A stretch of 64,000 nucleotides of DNA from Paenibacillus sp. VTT E-133291 (lineage in GTDB: Bacteria; Bacillota; Bacilli; Paenibacillales; Paenibacillaceae), in NCBI RefSeq assembly GCF_002264395.1, contig NZ_NFVA01000030.1, positions 1-64,000 of the forward strand. The letters are read 5' to 3'. The notes under the pieces were generated by a model. The model had not been told where the DNA came from. It did not search any database and saw only the letters and a program-made list of their open reading frames with translations. Of this stretch, positions 27,983-36,320 are shown piece by piece; the stretch's first letter is position 1, and every line of letters begins with the position of its first letter. Position numbers and translations under genes: made by a program.

Positions 27983-28759
27983 CTATATTCCTGCCCCATC
28001 AATAAGCTCAAGCTCATCGACTTTTTCAAAATAATTCAGTACCTTCAGGCGTAGCTCTTGAAAGGAAGACGTTGTTTTTTTACGTGGATACGGTAAATCT
28101 ACCGGTACAATCTTACGTATTTTTCCGGGGCGGGGTTCTAGAATCACTACCCGATTACCTAGAAATACAGCCTCATCAATATCATGCGTTACAAAAATCA
28201 TGGTTGTTTTGTTGGCCCTCCAAATGTCCAGCAAGACCGTCTGCATATGCGCTCTAGTGAATGCATCCAGTGCACCAAACGGTTCATCCAGCAACAGAAT
28301 TTTTGGATTTCGCAGCAGCGCACGGGCTATCGCTACCCGTTGGGCCATCCCTCCCGATAACTCCCGGGGATAGGATTTCTCAAACCCATTTAGCTTGACG
28401 AGATCAATCAACTCATCGACCTTGCGTCTAATTTCCTTGTTGCCTAGCGTCAAATCGGAAGCAATATTCTTCTCTACGGTGAGCCAAGGAAATAGACGAT
28501 GCTCTTGAAAAATAAACCCCTTATCGATGCCGGGACCTCCAATTTCCGTCCCTCCTAAGGTAACACTCCCCGTATATCCACTGTCCAAACCGGCCACGAT
28601 GCGCAGCAGCGTGCTTTTTCCGCAGCCACTGGGCCCGATGACCGTAATGAATTCGCCCTCTTGCACATGGAGATCAACATTATACAGTGCCTGAACATGC
28701 CCTCCGGCAGACTCAAAACGTTTATTTAGATTTGAAATCGACAGCAACGCTTCTCCCAT
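27983..28759 (-). CDS. SsuB-like ABC transporter ATP-binding protein
   Basis: The 258-residue ATPase has Walker [10 protein letters not shown], signature [15 protein letters not shown], Walker [13 protein letters not shown] and the switch His in [12 protein letters not shown]. The closest groups are SsuB, TauB and NrtD. First gene of the operon; ATG after GGAGG. It would energise the two permeases for uptake of a sulfonate or similar anion. Confidence 0.88.
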   Translation of the reverse strand: MGEALLSISNLNKRFESAGGHVQALYNVDLHVQEGEFITVIGPSGCGKSTLLRIVAGLDSGYTGSVTLGGTEIGGPGIDKGFIFQEHRLFPWLTVEKNIASDLTLGNKEIRRKVDELIDLVKLNGFEKSYPRELSGGMAQRVAIARALLRNPKILLLDEPFGALDAFTRAHMQTVLLDIWRANKTTMIFVTHDIDEAVFLGNRVVILEPRPGKIRKIVPVDLPYPRKKTTSSFQELRLKVLNYFEKVDELELIDGAGI

Positions 28760-28786
28760 CGTGACCCCTCCTTCAATTCTGTATAC

Positions 28787-28831
28787 AAAAAAAACAGAGG
28801 TATTGCGCTTTTACATTCGCAATACCTCTGT
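28787..28831 (-). terminator. Intrinsic terminator in the leader of the sulfonate operon
   Basis: A perfect 14-bp stem (ACAGAGGTATTGCG and its complement) with a 10-base loop is followed on the minus strand by eight T residues. The tract ends 28 bases before the start codon of the first operon gene. Because the promoter-like TTGACA lies upstream of the hairpin, it can act as an attenuator; it could also be read as the terminator of the permease gene at 28941-30224. Confidence 0.8.
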
Positions 28832-28884
28832 AGGAACAGTCGGTAATTATTATTCAAAGTAAATCAATTGGAATTATAATATTT

Positions 28885-28913
28885 AAAATATCATCCATTT
28901 GAAAAGCTGTCAA
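28885..28913 (-). promoter_or_regulatory. Probable promoter of the sulfonate operon
   Basis: TTGACA (28913-28908) and TATTTT (28890-28885) are 17 bases apart on the minus strand. The start point would fall near 28878, giving a leader of about 120 nt that contains the terminator. AATTCC-type sequence follows the -10, as it does at metY. Confidence 0.55.
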
Positions 28914-28940
28914 CAATAAAACTTTTTCAGACACACTTGT

Positions 28941-30224
28941 TCACATTAGATATCTTAAATATAAATATACACTTGAGATCACAATGGACAGCAGCATTAA
29001 AGGGAAACCCACCTTCAAATACTTCATAAATGTAATCGGATAGCCCTCCTTTCCAGCTAGACCCGCAACGATCAGATTAGCACTGGCACCGATCAATGTA
29101 CCATTGCCACCCAAGCAGGCACCCAAGGCTAGACTCCACCAGAGGGGATCCAGATTGGTAATCCCCATCTGCCCCATCTCCTGTATTAAAGGAATCATCG
29201 TTGCTACAAAAGGAATGTTATCAAGAAACGCAGAAGCTATTGCACTGACCCATAAGATCATCATCGAGCTCATGAGCACATCCCCACCCGTTAAATCAAT
29301 TGCTTTGGCAGCCAGCTCCGCGATGACACCTGTTTCGACGAGTCCTGATACCAACACAAACAATCCGATAAAAAAGAAGATCGTAATCCATTCCACGCTG
29401 TGAAAAGCTTTTTCCAGCATGTGTTCTCCTCCAGTTAATAAGAGCAATAAAAAAGCCCCCGCTAAAGCAACTGTAGCGGACTCCAAATGTAATGCCTGAT
29501 GTAAAAAGAACCCGGTAATCGTAATTCCGAGTACAACCAGGCATTTTCGCAGCAGCTTATGATCCGTAATCATTGCTTTCTCATCCATGTCCATGATACT
29601 CTGCTGCAATTCTGGTGTGGATTTAATTTGCTTCCCAAACATCAGTAATAGGAGCGGGATATACGCCAACATAATGATGATAATCACGGGTGCCAGATTG
29701 TTGATAAAAGACATAAACGTTAGCTCTTTCACAGCACTGCCAATCATAATATTCGGCGGATCTCCAATCAATGTTGCTGTTCCACCGACATTTGATGCGA
29801 TAATTTGTGACATCAAAAAAGGCAGCGGATTTATGCGCAATTGCCTTGTAATACTGAAGGTAACGGGTACCATTAGCAGTACTGTTGTCACATTGTCCAA
29901 GAAAGCTGAAGCGAGTGCAGTAATAACAAACAAGGCAATCAGTATCCGTCTCGGCTTTCCTTTTGCTAACTTAGCTGATTTCACAGCCGCATATTTAAAG
30001 AGTCCTGTCTCTGCAGTAATCCCTACAATCATCATCATCCCCACAAGTAGTCCAAGGGTATTAAAATCAATATGATGCAGTGCCGTCTCCTGATCCACAA
30101 TGCCCATCGCTACCATAACAATAGCGCCTAACATCGCTAAGATTGTACGGTGAATTTTTTCGGAAATAATCAGTCCATAAATCAGTAGAAAAATACCTAT
30201 TGCCCAAATCGCTTGCTGTTCCAT
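28941..30224 (-). CDS. ArsB/NhaD (ion transporter superfamily) permease
   Basis: The 427-residue membrane protein has about 11 helices and the duplicated motifs of this family, ASAFLDNVTTVLLMVPVT and ASAFLDNIPFVATMIPL, plus GGTATLIGDPPNIMIG and GGNGTLIGASANLIVAG. Related proteins exchange Na+/H+ or move arsenite or organic anions; the substrate cannot be inferred. ATG after GGGGG. It is upstream of the sulfonate operon on the same strand but separated by that operon's promoter. Confidence 0.8.
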   Translation of the reverse strand: MEQQAIWAIGIFLLIYGLIISEKIHRTILAMLGAIVMVAMGIVDQETALHHIDFNTLGLLVGMMMIVGITAETGLFKYAAVKSAKLAKGKPRRILIALFVITALASAFLDNVTTVLLMVPVTFSITRQLRINPLPFLMSQIIASNVGGTATLIGDPPNIMIGSAVKELTFMSFINNLAPVIIIIMLAYIPLLLLMFGKQIKSTPELQQSIMDMDEKAMITDHKLLRKCLVVLGITITGFFLHQALHLESATVALAGAFLLLLLTGGEHMLEKAFHSVEWITIFFFIGLFVLVSGLVETGVIAELAAKAIDLTGGDVLMSSMMILWVSAIASAFLDNIPFVATMIPLIQEMGQMGITNLDPLWWSLALGACLGGNGTLIGASANLIVAGLAGKEGYPITFMKYLKVGFPLMLLSIVISSVYLYLRYLM

Positions 30225-30336
30225 GTTATCCCCCGGTCCTTCTCTTTAATTTCGTTAATGTATAACCTACTCATTATATAACCTATTTATCATAAAATAG
30301 ATTTGTTTTTTTCACACTGGAATTGTGGATATCCAT

Positions 30337-30376
30337 AAAAAAAACGACCCCACCGAAATTCTTCGGCGAGCCGCTT
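30337..30376 (-). terminator. Intrinsic terminator after the propeller gene
   Basis: CGCCGAA pairs with TTCGGTG on the minus strand, with further GC and a run of eight T residues downstream. Confidence 0.7.
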
Positions 30377-30386
30377 AGATGTTCTA

Positions 30387-31724
30387 CTATTTCATCTTGA
30401 GAGCCTGCGGCTCCGTAAAAGCAGTTAACTTCCCTTTGCTCTGCACAATGATCATACCGCTTTCCAGCAAGGTTGGTCCAAATACTCTATCCGAAGTTTT
30501 GAGCTGCACCATCGGTTTTGCGGAAATCAAATCTATTGCGATTAATTTGCCGTCGGTCTGGGCGACATACATACCATGTCCCAGTAGATCGAAGCGGGCA
30601 ATCGGATTGCTGATTCCACTATACTGAACCGCTGACTTATTCGCCATTTTAACACCATAAATGCTTTGTCCGTTGCTGAAGAGGATTCTTCCATCATAGG
30701 GACCCGCCGCGTAGGACAGCTTATCTCCAATGGATTCGTAGGAATAATTATCGCGTATTACGGTAGAAGGGTCAGCATTGACTGGGTAGCTGTAGACTCC
30801 TTTTTATCCTGTTATAAGAATTCTGTCACCATCACTCCAGGCACTGCCCCCCTTTGGTGCCTCGGGATCATTTGGGTCTATATTAGCAGGGTTATAAACG
30901 ACTGTCTTCACTACTTTACCTGTCTTAACATCCAAACTATCGAGTGTAGTAAGAGGAAGAGCATCGAATAAGGTAGCCTTTCGTTGTGTGATAAGCGTTC
31001 CGTTAATCTCAGTAATCGGAAAATAATAATCTCTGTTATTCCAAAGTTCTTTACCCGTATTTCGATCAAAGGCATGTAGAATGTCATACGTATACGCTCC
31101 GGATTCTGAGTTTTGAGCTAATATCAGGTTTCCCTCAACCATGAACGGTTCATACAGCTTTTCACCGAAATTATCACGCCACTGCAATTTTCCATCCTTT
31201 AGATTGAAGGCATGAATATCCCCATTGGCGGCAAAAAGCTGATCTTTATCAATAACTAATTGGCTGATGCCTTTACTGTTTGCTGATGAACTCCATTTAT
31301 TTTTTCCAGTAGCCGCGTTGACTGCGTAGATCGTGCCCGCTTCTGAAGTCACATAGGCCACGCCATCTTGATAAAGTATCGGAGCCTTTAATTTGGAGCC
31401 GTATTTCCACATTACTTTTCCCGTCTGGGCGTTAATGGCTAAAAGCTGGCCCTTTTGAAGGATAAAAGTTTTACCTGTGCCGGCTGCAACAACGCCCTTA
31501 CCCATGAGGTAGTCTGTCGATATATCTCCTAAAGTTGGTAAATCCATCGTGGTTGACCACTCAACCTTTGCAGCAGGCAGGTTTGCATAATAGTCATCAA
31601 AATTTGAGCCTATATACGAGGTATGTGAATCAACCACAGCAGCTTGTACAGGATTTACCATAAACAATACTCCTAAACCAATAACTGTAGCACGAAGACA
31701 TGATTTCAATAATGTTCCTCTCAC
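30387..31724 (-). pseudogene. PQQ-like beta-propeller secreted protein, interrupted by a nonsense codon
   Basis: The gene encodes a signal peptide (VIGLGVLFMVNPVQA) and repeated propeller blades such as LLAINAQTGKVMWKYG, IYAVNAATGKNKWS and LHAFDRNTGKELW. An in-frame TAA at 30806-30804 follows DGDRILITG. The same frame continues for 139 codons as KGVYSYPVNADPS to the natural end at 30387, retaining blade-like sequence, so one base change explains the break. The GTG at 31724 follows AGGAGG; an ATG at 31742 is possible. A truncated product of about 306 residues could still be made. Sequencing error is not excluded. Confidence 0.75.
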
Positions 31725-31911
31725 GGCCCAACTCCTCCTCATATGTACCTCATTTCCCCATTTCAAAAAAGCTGTGTGTACGTGATTCCCCTCATTAGGA
31801 TAGATTCTCAAAATCAAATATAATACTAATGAAGATGAGAATGTAAAAACATGGATTATTATTCCTCATTTTGCCATTAACAAAAGAAGAAATCAAAACA
31901 TTTACTCATAA

Positions 31912-31928
31912 ACTTACATTTTGTAAGT
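31912..31928. promoter_or_regulatory. Palindromic operator overlapping the LLM promoter
   Basis: ACTTACATTTTGTAAGT is a perfect palindrome with 7-base arms. It overlaps a weak -35 (TTACAT, 31914-31919) that is 17 bases from TATAAT (31937-31942). The regulator is unknown; HxlR/MarR-type sites have a similar form. Confidence 0.6.
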
Positions 31929-32007
31929 AATTGTGTTATAATAATCACATTCTTTCATAAAACGAACAAGATCCAACAAATATATGAATAACAAGGGGTT
32001 TGTGAAC

Positions 32008-33093
32008 ATGAGTAACGAGGTAACCACAGCATCAGCATCCGATTTTGAATTCGGTATCTACACTTTAGGAGACATTGTAGCGGATTGTCATACCGGTAAT
32101 AAGATCAGCCCGAAACAACGACTCGACGAAGTGATAGCTGCGGCCAAGCTGGCAGATGAAGCAGGGCTTGATGTATTTGGTGTAGGTGAACATCACCGAC
32201 TTGATTTTGCAATTTCTTCGGTTCCAGTCGTTCTGGCAGCCATCTCTCAGGTTACCCGTAGAATCAAGCTGACGAGCGCCACTACTGTATTAAGCACCAT
32301 TGATCCTGTGCGCGTGTTCGAGGATTTCGCCACACTTGATTTACTGTCAAATGGCCGCGCAGAGATTATTGCCGGACGTGGTGCTTTTGTGGAATCTTTT
32401 CCGCTCTTTGGATATGAACTTGAAGACTATCATAAGCTATTCGCCGAGAACATTAATCTGCTCTTGGAGCTGAATAAGCATGAAATTATGAATTGGGAGG
32501 GTTCCTTCCGCTCATCCTTGAAGGATTCTGAGATTGCACCACGCCCTCTTCAGCAAAGCCTTCCTGTATGGATTGGTGTAGGTGGTTCTCCTGAAAGCGC
32601 GGAGAAAGCTGGAGCACTCGGAACTGGAATGGCCATCGCCATTCTTAGCGGCAGTCCAGAACCTTTCCAAGAGCTTGCCGCTACTTATCGACGCGCTGGA
32701 ATTCAGGCGGGGCATGCTCCTGAGTCATTAAAGATTGCAATTACTAGCCACGGCTACATTGCTGAAACCTCACAGCAGGCACTCGATGAATATTACCCGT
32801 ACTACTATAGCTATCGTAATTCCATCAGGCCAAAACCTGGACAAGAATACAACGTCTCTCGTGACGACTTTGGACGATATGTATCTGTTGATAACACAAT
32901 GGCTGTGGGCAGCCCGCAGCAAATTATTGAAAAAATCCTCTATCAGCATGAGCTGTTCGGCCATAGCCGCTTTATGACTCAGCTCGACATCGGCGGCCTT
33001 CCTTACGCCAAGGTAGCCAAAGCTATTGAACTATTGGCAACTGAGGTCGCCCCTGTTGTACGACGCGAGATTGCCAAGAAGAATAGCCGATAG
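32008..33093 (+). CDS. LLM-class flavin-dependent oxidoreductase
   Basis: Luciferase-like monooxygenase, 361 residues. Motifs are FGVGEHHRLDFAISS, RRIKLTSATTVLSTIDPVRVFEDFATLDLLSNGRAEIIAGRG (read in parts), LPVWIGVGGSPES and the C-terminal TQLDIGGLP. It belongs to the group often annotated as alkanal monooxygenase-like; the substrate is unknown. The ATG at 32008 follows AAGGGG; an ATG at 31984 lies too far upstream of it. It differs from the 15296-16294 paralogue in both length and motifs. A palindrome over its promoter suggests repression. Confidence 0.87.
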   Translation: MSNEVTTASASDFEFGIYTLGDIVADCHTGNKISPKQRLDEVIAAAKLADEAGLDVFGVGEHHRLDFAISSVPVVLAAISQVTRRIKLTSATTVLSTIDPVRVFEDFATLDLLSNGRAEIIAGRGAFVESFPLFGYELEDYHKLFAENINLLLELNKHEIMNWEGSFRSSLKDSEIAPRPLQQSLPVWIGVGGSPESAEKAGALGTGMAIAILSGSPEPFQELAATYRRAGIQAGHAPESLKIAITSHGYIAETSQQALDEYYPYYYSYRNSIRPKPGQEYNVSRDDFGRYVSVDNTMAVGSPQQIIEKILYQHELFGHSRFMTQLDIGGLPYAKVAKAIELLATEVAPVVRREIAKKNSR

Positions 33094-33114
33094 AGCTGGA
33101 GGCTGTCTCAGTAA

Positions 33115-33159
33115 GCACAGTAGCGCTTCTCCTGTTAATGGAGAAGCGCTACTATGTGC
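33115..33159 (+). terminator. Long hairpin after the LLM gene
   Basis: TAGCGCTTCTCC and GGAGAAGCGCTA form a perfect 12-bp stem around TGTTAAT, extended by CACA/TGTG. No T run follows, so it may act as a terminator or be part of a mobile-element remnant. The flanking GGCTGTCTCAGTAA resembles IS ends. Confidence 0.5.
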
Positions 33160-33293
33160 TGCTGCAACATTGTTTGTGGCTTGGTTGCACTATGACTTGC
33201 TGCAACACGTTATGTAGAGCGCCCTCACAACGGCTGAGTTGATCCTACTCAAAAAACAAGGCTGAAGAATTGAAACGGAAGCTCATCTTAGGA

Positions 33294-33475
33294 ATTAGGG
33301 AATATCTCCCTAATAATCGAAGGTTTCTGCTCATTAAACTAACAATTAGGGAATATCTCCCTATAATTGACCTGATTCGGTGATAAATATAGATATTGCT
33401 CTTATTTTTAGGGAGGAATTCCCTGATTCCGTTCATTTAGGGTAATTACCAACTATTTTCAGGGAGTTTTTCCCT
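33294..33475. repeat. Array of four AGGGA-N5-TCCCT palindromes
   Basis: Four palindromes with the same core occur at 33294-33314, 33343-33369, 33410-33424 and 33461-33475. Their centres are about 51-61 bp apart. The first two share TTAGGGAATATCTCCCTA. Spacers are unlike each other and AT-rich. The whole 33160-33640 gap has no convincing gene. Confidence 0.75.
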
Positions 33476-33641
33476 AATTACTCTAAATAAATCTTTCATT
33501 AGTCCTCGTCTCACATCACATCCCACAATGGACATATTATTTCCTCTATTTATCCATACCTATCGCTGATCTAGAGAAAGCCTGCAAATGCGCTGCTTTT
33601 TGTGCAAATATTCTCTTCATTAATCGATCCTTACATTTACG

Positions 33642-33691
33642 CAAAAAAAAGCTGCCCCCTAAGTAGATTCACTACTTTCGAGACAGCACTT
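33642..33691 (-). terminator. Intrinsic terminator of the TIR-like locus
   Basis: On the minus strand GCTGTCTC and GGGGGCAGC enclose an inner AAGTAG/CTACTT stem, then eight T residues follow. Confidence 0.75.
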
Positions 33692-33698
33692 ATGCTCT

Positions 33699-33935
33699 TT
33701 ACGCAAAGGATGGTTTATTGTTGTCTACCTTCCCGCTAATAAGCTTCTTATATTCATCGTCTCCACCATCTAAAGAAGGCGCAGTATAAATTTGAGCTGA
33801 AGCTGGTTGCTGAGCGGAATGGCTCGACCCTGTTTTGCTTGTGGTATTCTTATTATCTTCTGCACTCCTGCTTCCACCACTTGCAGAGCGGAGAACAGCA
33901 CCCGATAAGTTGTTAATACCCTTTATTCGCTTCAT
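33699..33935 (-). CDS. Small Ser-rich protein linked to the TIR-like gene
   Basis: The 78-residue hydrophilic protein is rich in Ser, Asn and Lys (SASGGSRSAEDNKNTTSKTG) and ends with a compact acidic/basic tail (DGGDDEYKKLISGKVD). No membrane segment or known motif. ATG lies 7 bases after GGGGAGG and overlaps the stop of the TIR-like gene as ATGA, so it is translationally coupled. Probably intrinsically disordered; function unknown. Confidence 0.65.
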   Translation of the reverse strand: MKRIKGINNLSGAVLRSASGGSRSAEDNKNTTSKTGSSHSAQQPASAQIYTAPSLDGGDDEYKKLISGKVDNNKPSFA

Positions 33936-34939
33936 GCTGAATCCTCCCCTACTAAATGATTGATGGTACGGAATAAATCCTGATTATTCGCAACTACCGC
34001 CTTAAGATCATCCGCAGATAATCCATCACTCCCTGAAAAGTGTACGGAAAGAACATACTTCTTACCTAGAGGATAGCATAGGATATATACCTCCGCAACT
34101 TCCGTGCGTTGAAAAAAAGTCCATTTGCTCGATAAAAATGCATCTACCACACTAGGCTGCTTCTCCTTCCCTTTCGTTACAGTCAAGGAATAGGAGTGCC
34201 CACGTCCGACATTTCCTCCCACCTGAACAAGCTGTTCTTTCTCTTGAGCCTGCCAGATCGCAGCACCGATCACACGACAATGCTTCGGAGGTAAGAAAGA
34301 ATTGCGGATCGCCTCACTGAGTGCGTGATACTTCTCTCCATCCTCAGAGATGGTCACATTACTATTATATTGCCAAAAAAAATGAAGGATACTTTCTTTG
34401 CGCCTTAATTCCATCTTTAGCTGCTCTAAATCTTTCACCGGGTCACGGAATTTCCCAAACCCCTGGACACTATCAATAATCTTACCACAGCTCACATCCA
34501 CAGCAGCCGTAGGATTATCATGGTGCATCTCATACTCTAAAGCTGTAATTCCCGACAAATCGGACAATAGATGATATTCTTCAACATTCTGTCCAGGGAT
34601 TAAATCATCGCGGGCAGTCACCTGATCCGGCACTAAGCAAAAGACGCGGTTACGCCGTAATCTGGCCCAAAACAATCCCATTTCAAACCCCGTATTATCA
34701 CGAGTCACATAATAAAATTTACCGCGTATTTTGGCAACATCATCTGGCGAGAACACAAATACGGCAAAATCACTCTCATCCAAATTTCTCTCCAATGCCT
34801 CCATCGTGTATTCATTCGCTCGAAAGGCATTGGCATACCAAGGATGTACTTCAGCATCCCTCTTCAGCTGCTCATGAATCGCTCTTGCATAACGTATGGA
34901 TTCCCTGGAAGATCCAATGAATAGCTTTGGTTTAGTCAC
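33932..34939 (-). CDS. TIR-like nucleotide-binding protein with a C-terminal sensor-like domain
   Basis: The 335-residue protein has residues 1-110 matching the TIR-like family PF10137 (predicted nucleotide-binding): KLFIGSSRESIRYARAI, then SDFAVFVFSPDDV and TRDNTGFEMGLFWARL. The Glu in GFEMG is at the expected place for an NAD-cleaving TIR glutamate. A basic coiled linker (about 165-185) leads to a domain with VIGAAIWQAQEKEQLV and VAEVYILCYPLGKKYVLSVHFSG, which has a GAF-like look. Such TIR proteins are often immune effectors (CBASS, Thoeris). GTG start after GAAGGAG. It forms a two-gene unit with 33699-33935. Confidence 0.75.
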   Translation of the reverse strand: MTKPKLFIGSSRESIRYARAIHEQLKRDAEVHPWYANAFRANEYTMEALERNLDESDFAVFVFSPDDVAKIRGKFYYVTRDNTGFEMGLFWARLRRNRVFCLVPDQVTARDDLIPGQNVEEYHLLSDLSGITALEYEMHHDNPTAAVDVSCGKIIDSVQGFGKFRDPVKDLEQLKMELRRKESILHFFWQYNSNVTISEDGEKYHALSEAIRNSFLPPKHCRVIGAAIWQAQEKEQLVQVGGNVGRGHSYSLTVTKGKEKQPSVVDAFLSSKWTFFQRTEVAEVYILCYPLGKKYVLSVHFSGSDGLSADDLKAVVANNQDLFRTINHLVGEDSA

Positions 34940-35096
34940 GGCAGTGCTCCTTCATCCTTCCCGATATGTAATAATTATACAAGTCTTTAGACCACCGGAA
35001 AAGAGGCCAAGTTCTCATAAATATCTCAAAAAATATTATTCTAAACCTCGTAAAATGGGTAAAAAATTACGACTACTTTGAAAAAGCGAGGATACT

Positions 35097-36248
35097 ATGA
35101 AAAAAATGATAGGTGTCACATGGCTTGCAGCAAGCCTTATGGGTATAACAGCGTCACAGCCTGCTGAAGCTAAAACGGCAGCCGTTAGTTATACCGCTCA
35201 GGTATACGCGAACTCTTTAAATGTACGCAATGAGCCGGCAAAGAATGCAACTGTTGTAGGATCTATTAAGAACGGAGCAAAAGTAACTGTGACCGATGAA
35301 CAGCACGGGTGGTTAAAGGTTAAGACGGGGAACACCTCTGGCTGGGTAGCCGGCTATTACCTTAAAAAGGTGAACAATAGCTCCAAGCCATCTGGCGCTT
35401 CTGGATCATCGGTAGCTTCCAAACCCAGCACTATTTCTTCCACCTCAACCAGCGCCTTGAGTAGTACCACAAAGGTTACAGTTACGGCAGATTCACTACG
35501 CGTACGAAGCGGTCCAGGCACACAATATAAGGTGCTCGGTTCTTTAAAAGCTAAGGATACAGCTACCCTCCTCCTTCATCAGAACGATTGGGCACGAATT
35601 CGAACAGCCAGCGGTGACATCGGTTGGGTCGCAGCGCAATATATCCGATCTGGAACCACGCCAAAAAGCACAAGCACTACAAGCAGTATTTCACGCACAG
35701 GGAATTTGCGAGGTAAATTAATCGTCGTAGATCCTGGTCATGGCGGCAGTGATCCGGGAATGCTTGGCACTACATATAACACCATGGAAAAGGATTTGAA
35801 TCTGCAAACTGCAATTTATGTTCGTGATGCCCTTGTAGCTAAAGGTGCACGGGTAGAAATGACGCGTACCCGGGAGGATCAGAAGCCTACACTCGCTCGG
35901 CGTGTTCAGATGAGTGAGGCTCTGCGTGCAGATGCATTTGTAAGCATTCATTATAATTCTTCTCCGAAAAAGGTGTCCGGGACACTAACCTTCTTTTATT
36001 CCGAATCGGATGATCTGAAGCTCGCTCGGGCGATTGAAACCAGACTTGGGCAAGGCATTGGTCTAAAGAGCAACGGGTTGTCCTTTGGTGATTATCATAT
36101 CCTTAGGGAGAATCGCATACCAGCTACCTTAGTTGAACTCGGATTTCTTACCAATCCTACAGACGAGTCTATTGTCCGTAAATCCTCCTATCAGAAAAAA
36201 GCAGCCAAAGCGATCGCTGAAGGATTGGCAGACTATTTCAAAAACTAA
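35097..36248 (+). CDS. Secreted N-acetylmuramoyl-L-alanine amidase with two SH3 domains
   Basis: The 383-residue cell-wall hydrolase has a signal peptide (1-25), two bacterial SH3 repeats (about 33-90 YANSLNVRNEP and 125-182 ADSLRVRSGPGTQY) separated by a Ser/Thr linker, then an Amidase_3 domain (about 203-383). Zinc ligands are visible as His in VDPGHGG, Glu in NTMEKDLNL and His in VSIHYNSS; the catalytic Glu is in VELGFLTN. It cleaves the amide between muramic acid and the stem peptide. ATG after GAGG; a terminator follows. Not part of an operon. Confidence 0.93.
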   Translation: MKKMIGVTWLAASLMGITASQPAEAKTAAVSYTAQVYANSLNVRNEPAKNATVVGSIKNGAKVTVTDEQHGWLKVKTGNTSGWVAGYYLKKVNNSSKPSGASGSSVASKPSTISSTSTSALSSTTKVTVTADSLRVRSGPGTQYKVLGSLKAKDTATLLLHQNDWARIRTASGDIGWVAAQYIRSGTTPKSTSTTSSISRTGNLRGKLIVVDPGHGGSDPGMLGTTYNTMEKDLNLQTAIYVRDALVAKGARVEMTRTREDQKPTLARRVQMSEALRADAFVSIHYNSSPKKVSGTLTFFYSESDDLKLARAIETRLGQGIGLKSNGLSFGDYHILRENRIPATLVELGFLTNPTDESIVRKSSYQKKAAKAIAEGLADYFKN

Positions 36249-36271
36249 TCAGACGTACAAATAATCAGTAA

Positions 36272-36306
36272 AGAAGCAGGCTAGGAAATTCCCTAGCCTG
36301 CTTTAA
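36272..36306. terminator. Shared terminator between convergent amidase and opu genes
   Basis: AGCAGGCTAGG pairs with CCTAGCCTGCT around a short AT-rich loop. Flanking A and T tracts on both sides allow bidirectional use. Confidence 0.75.
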
Positions 36307-36320
36307 GTTTAGATTTGTAT

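Noticed and set aside
33294-33475. CRISPR array
   Set aside because: The repeats are about 15-21 bp palindromes with variable outer bases and the spacers are uneven and AT-rich. No cas genes are present.
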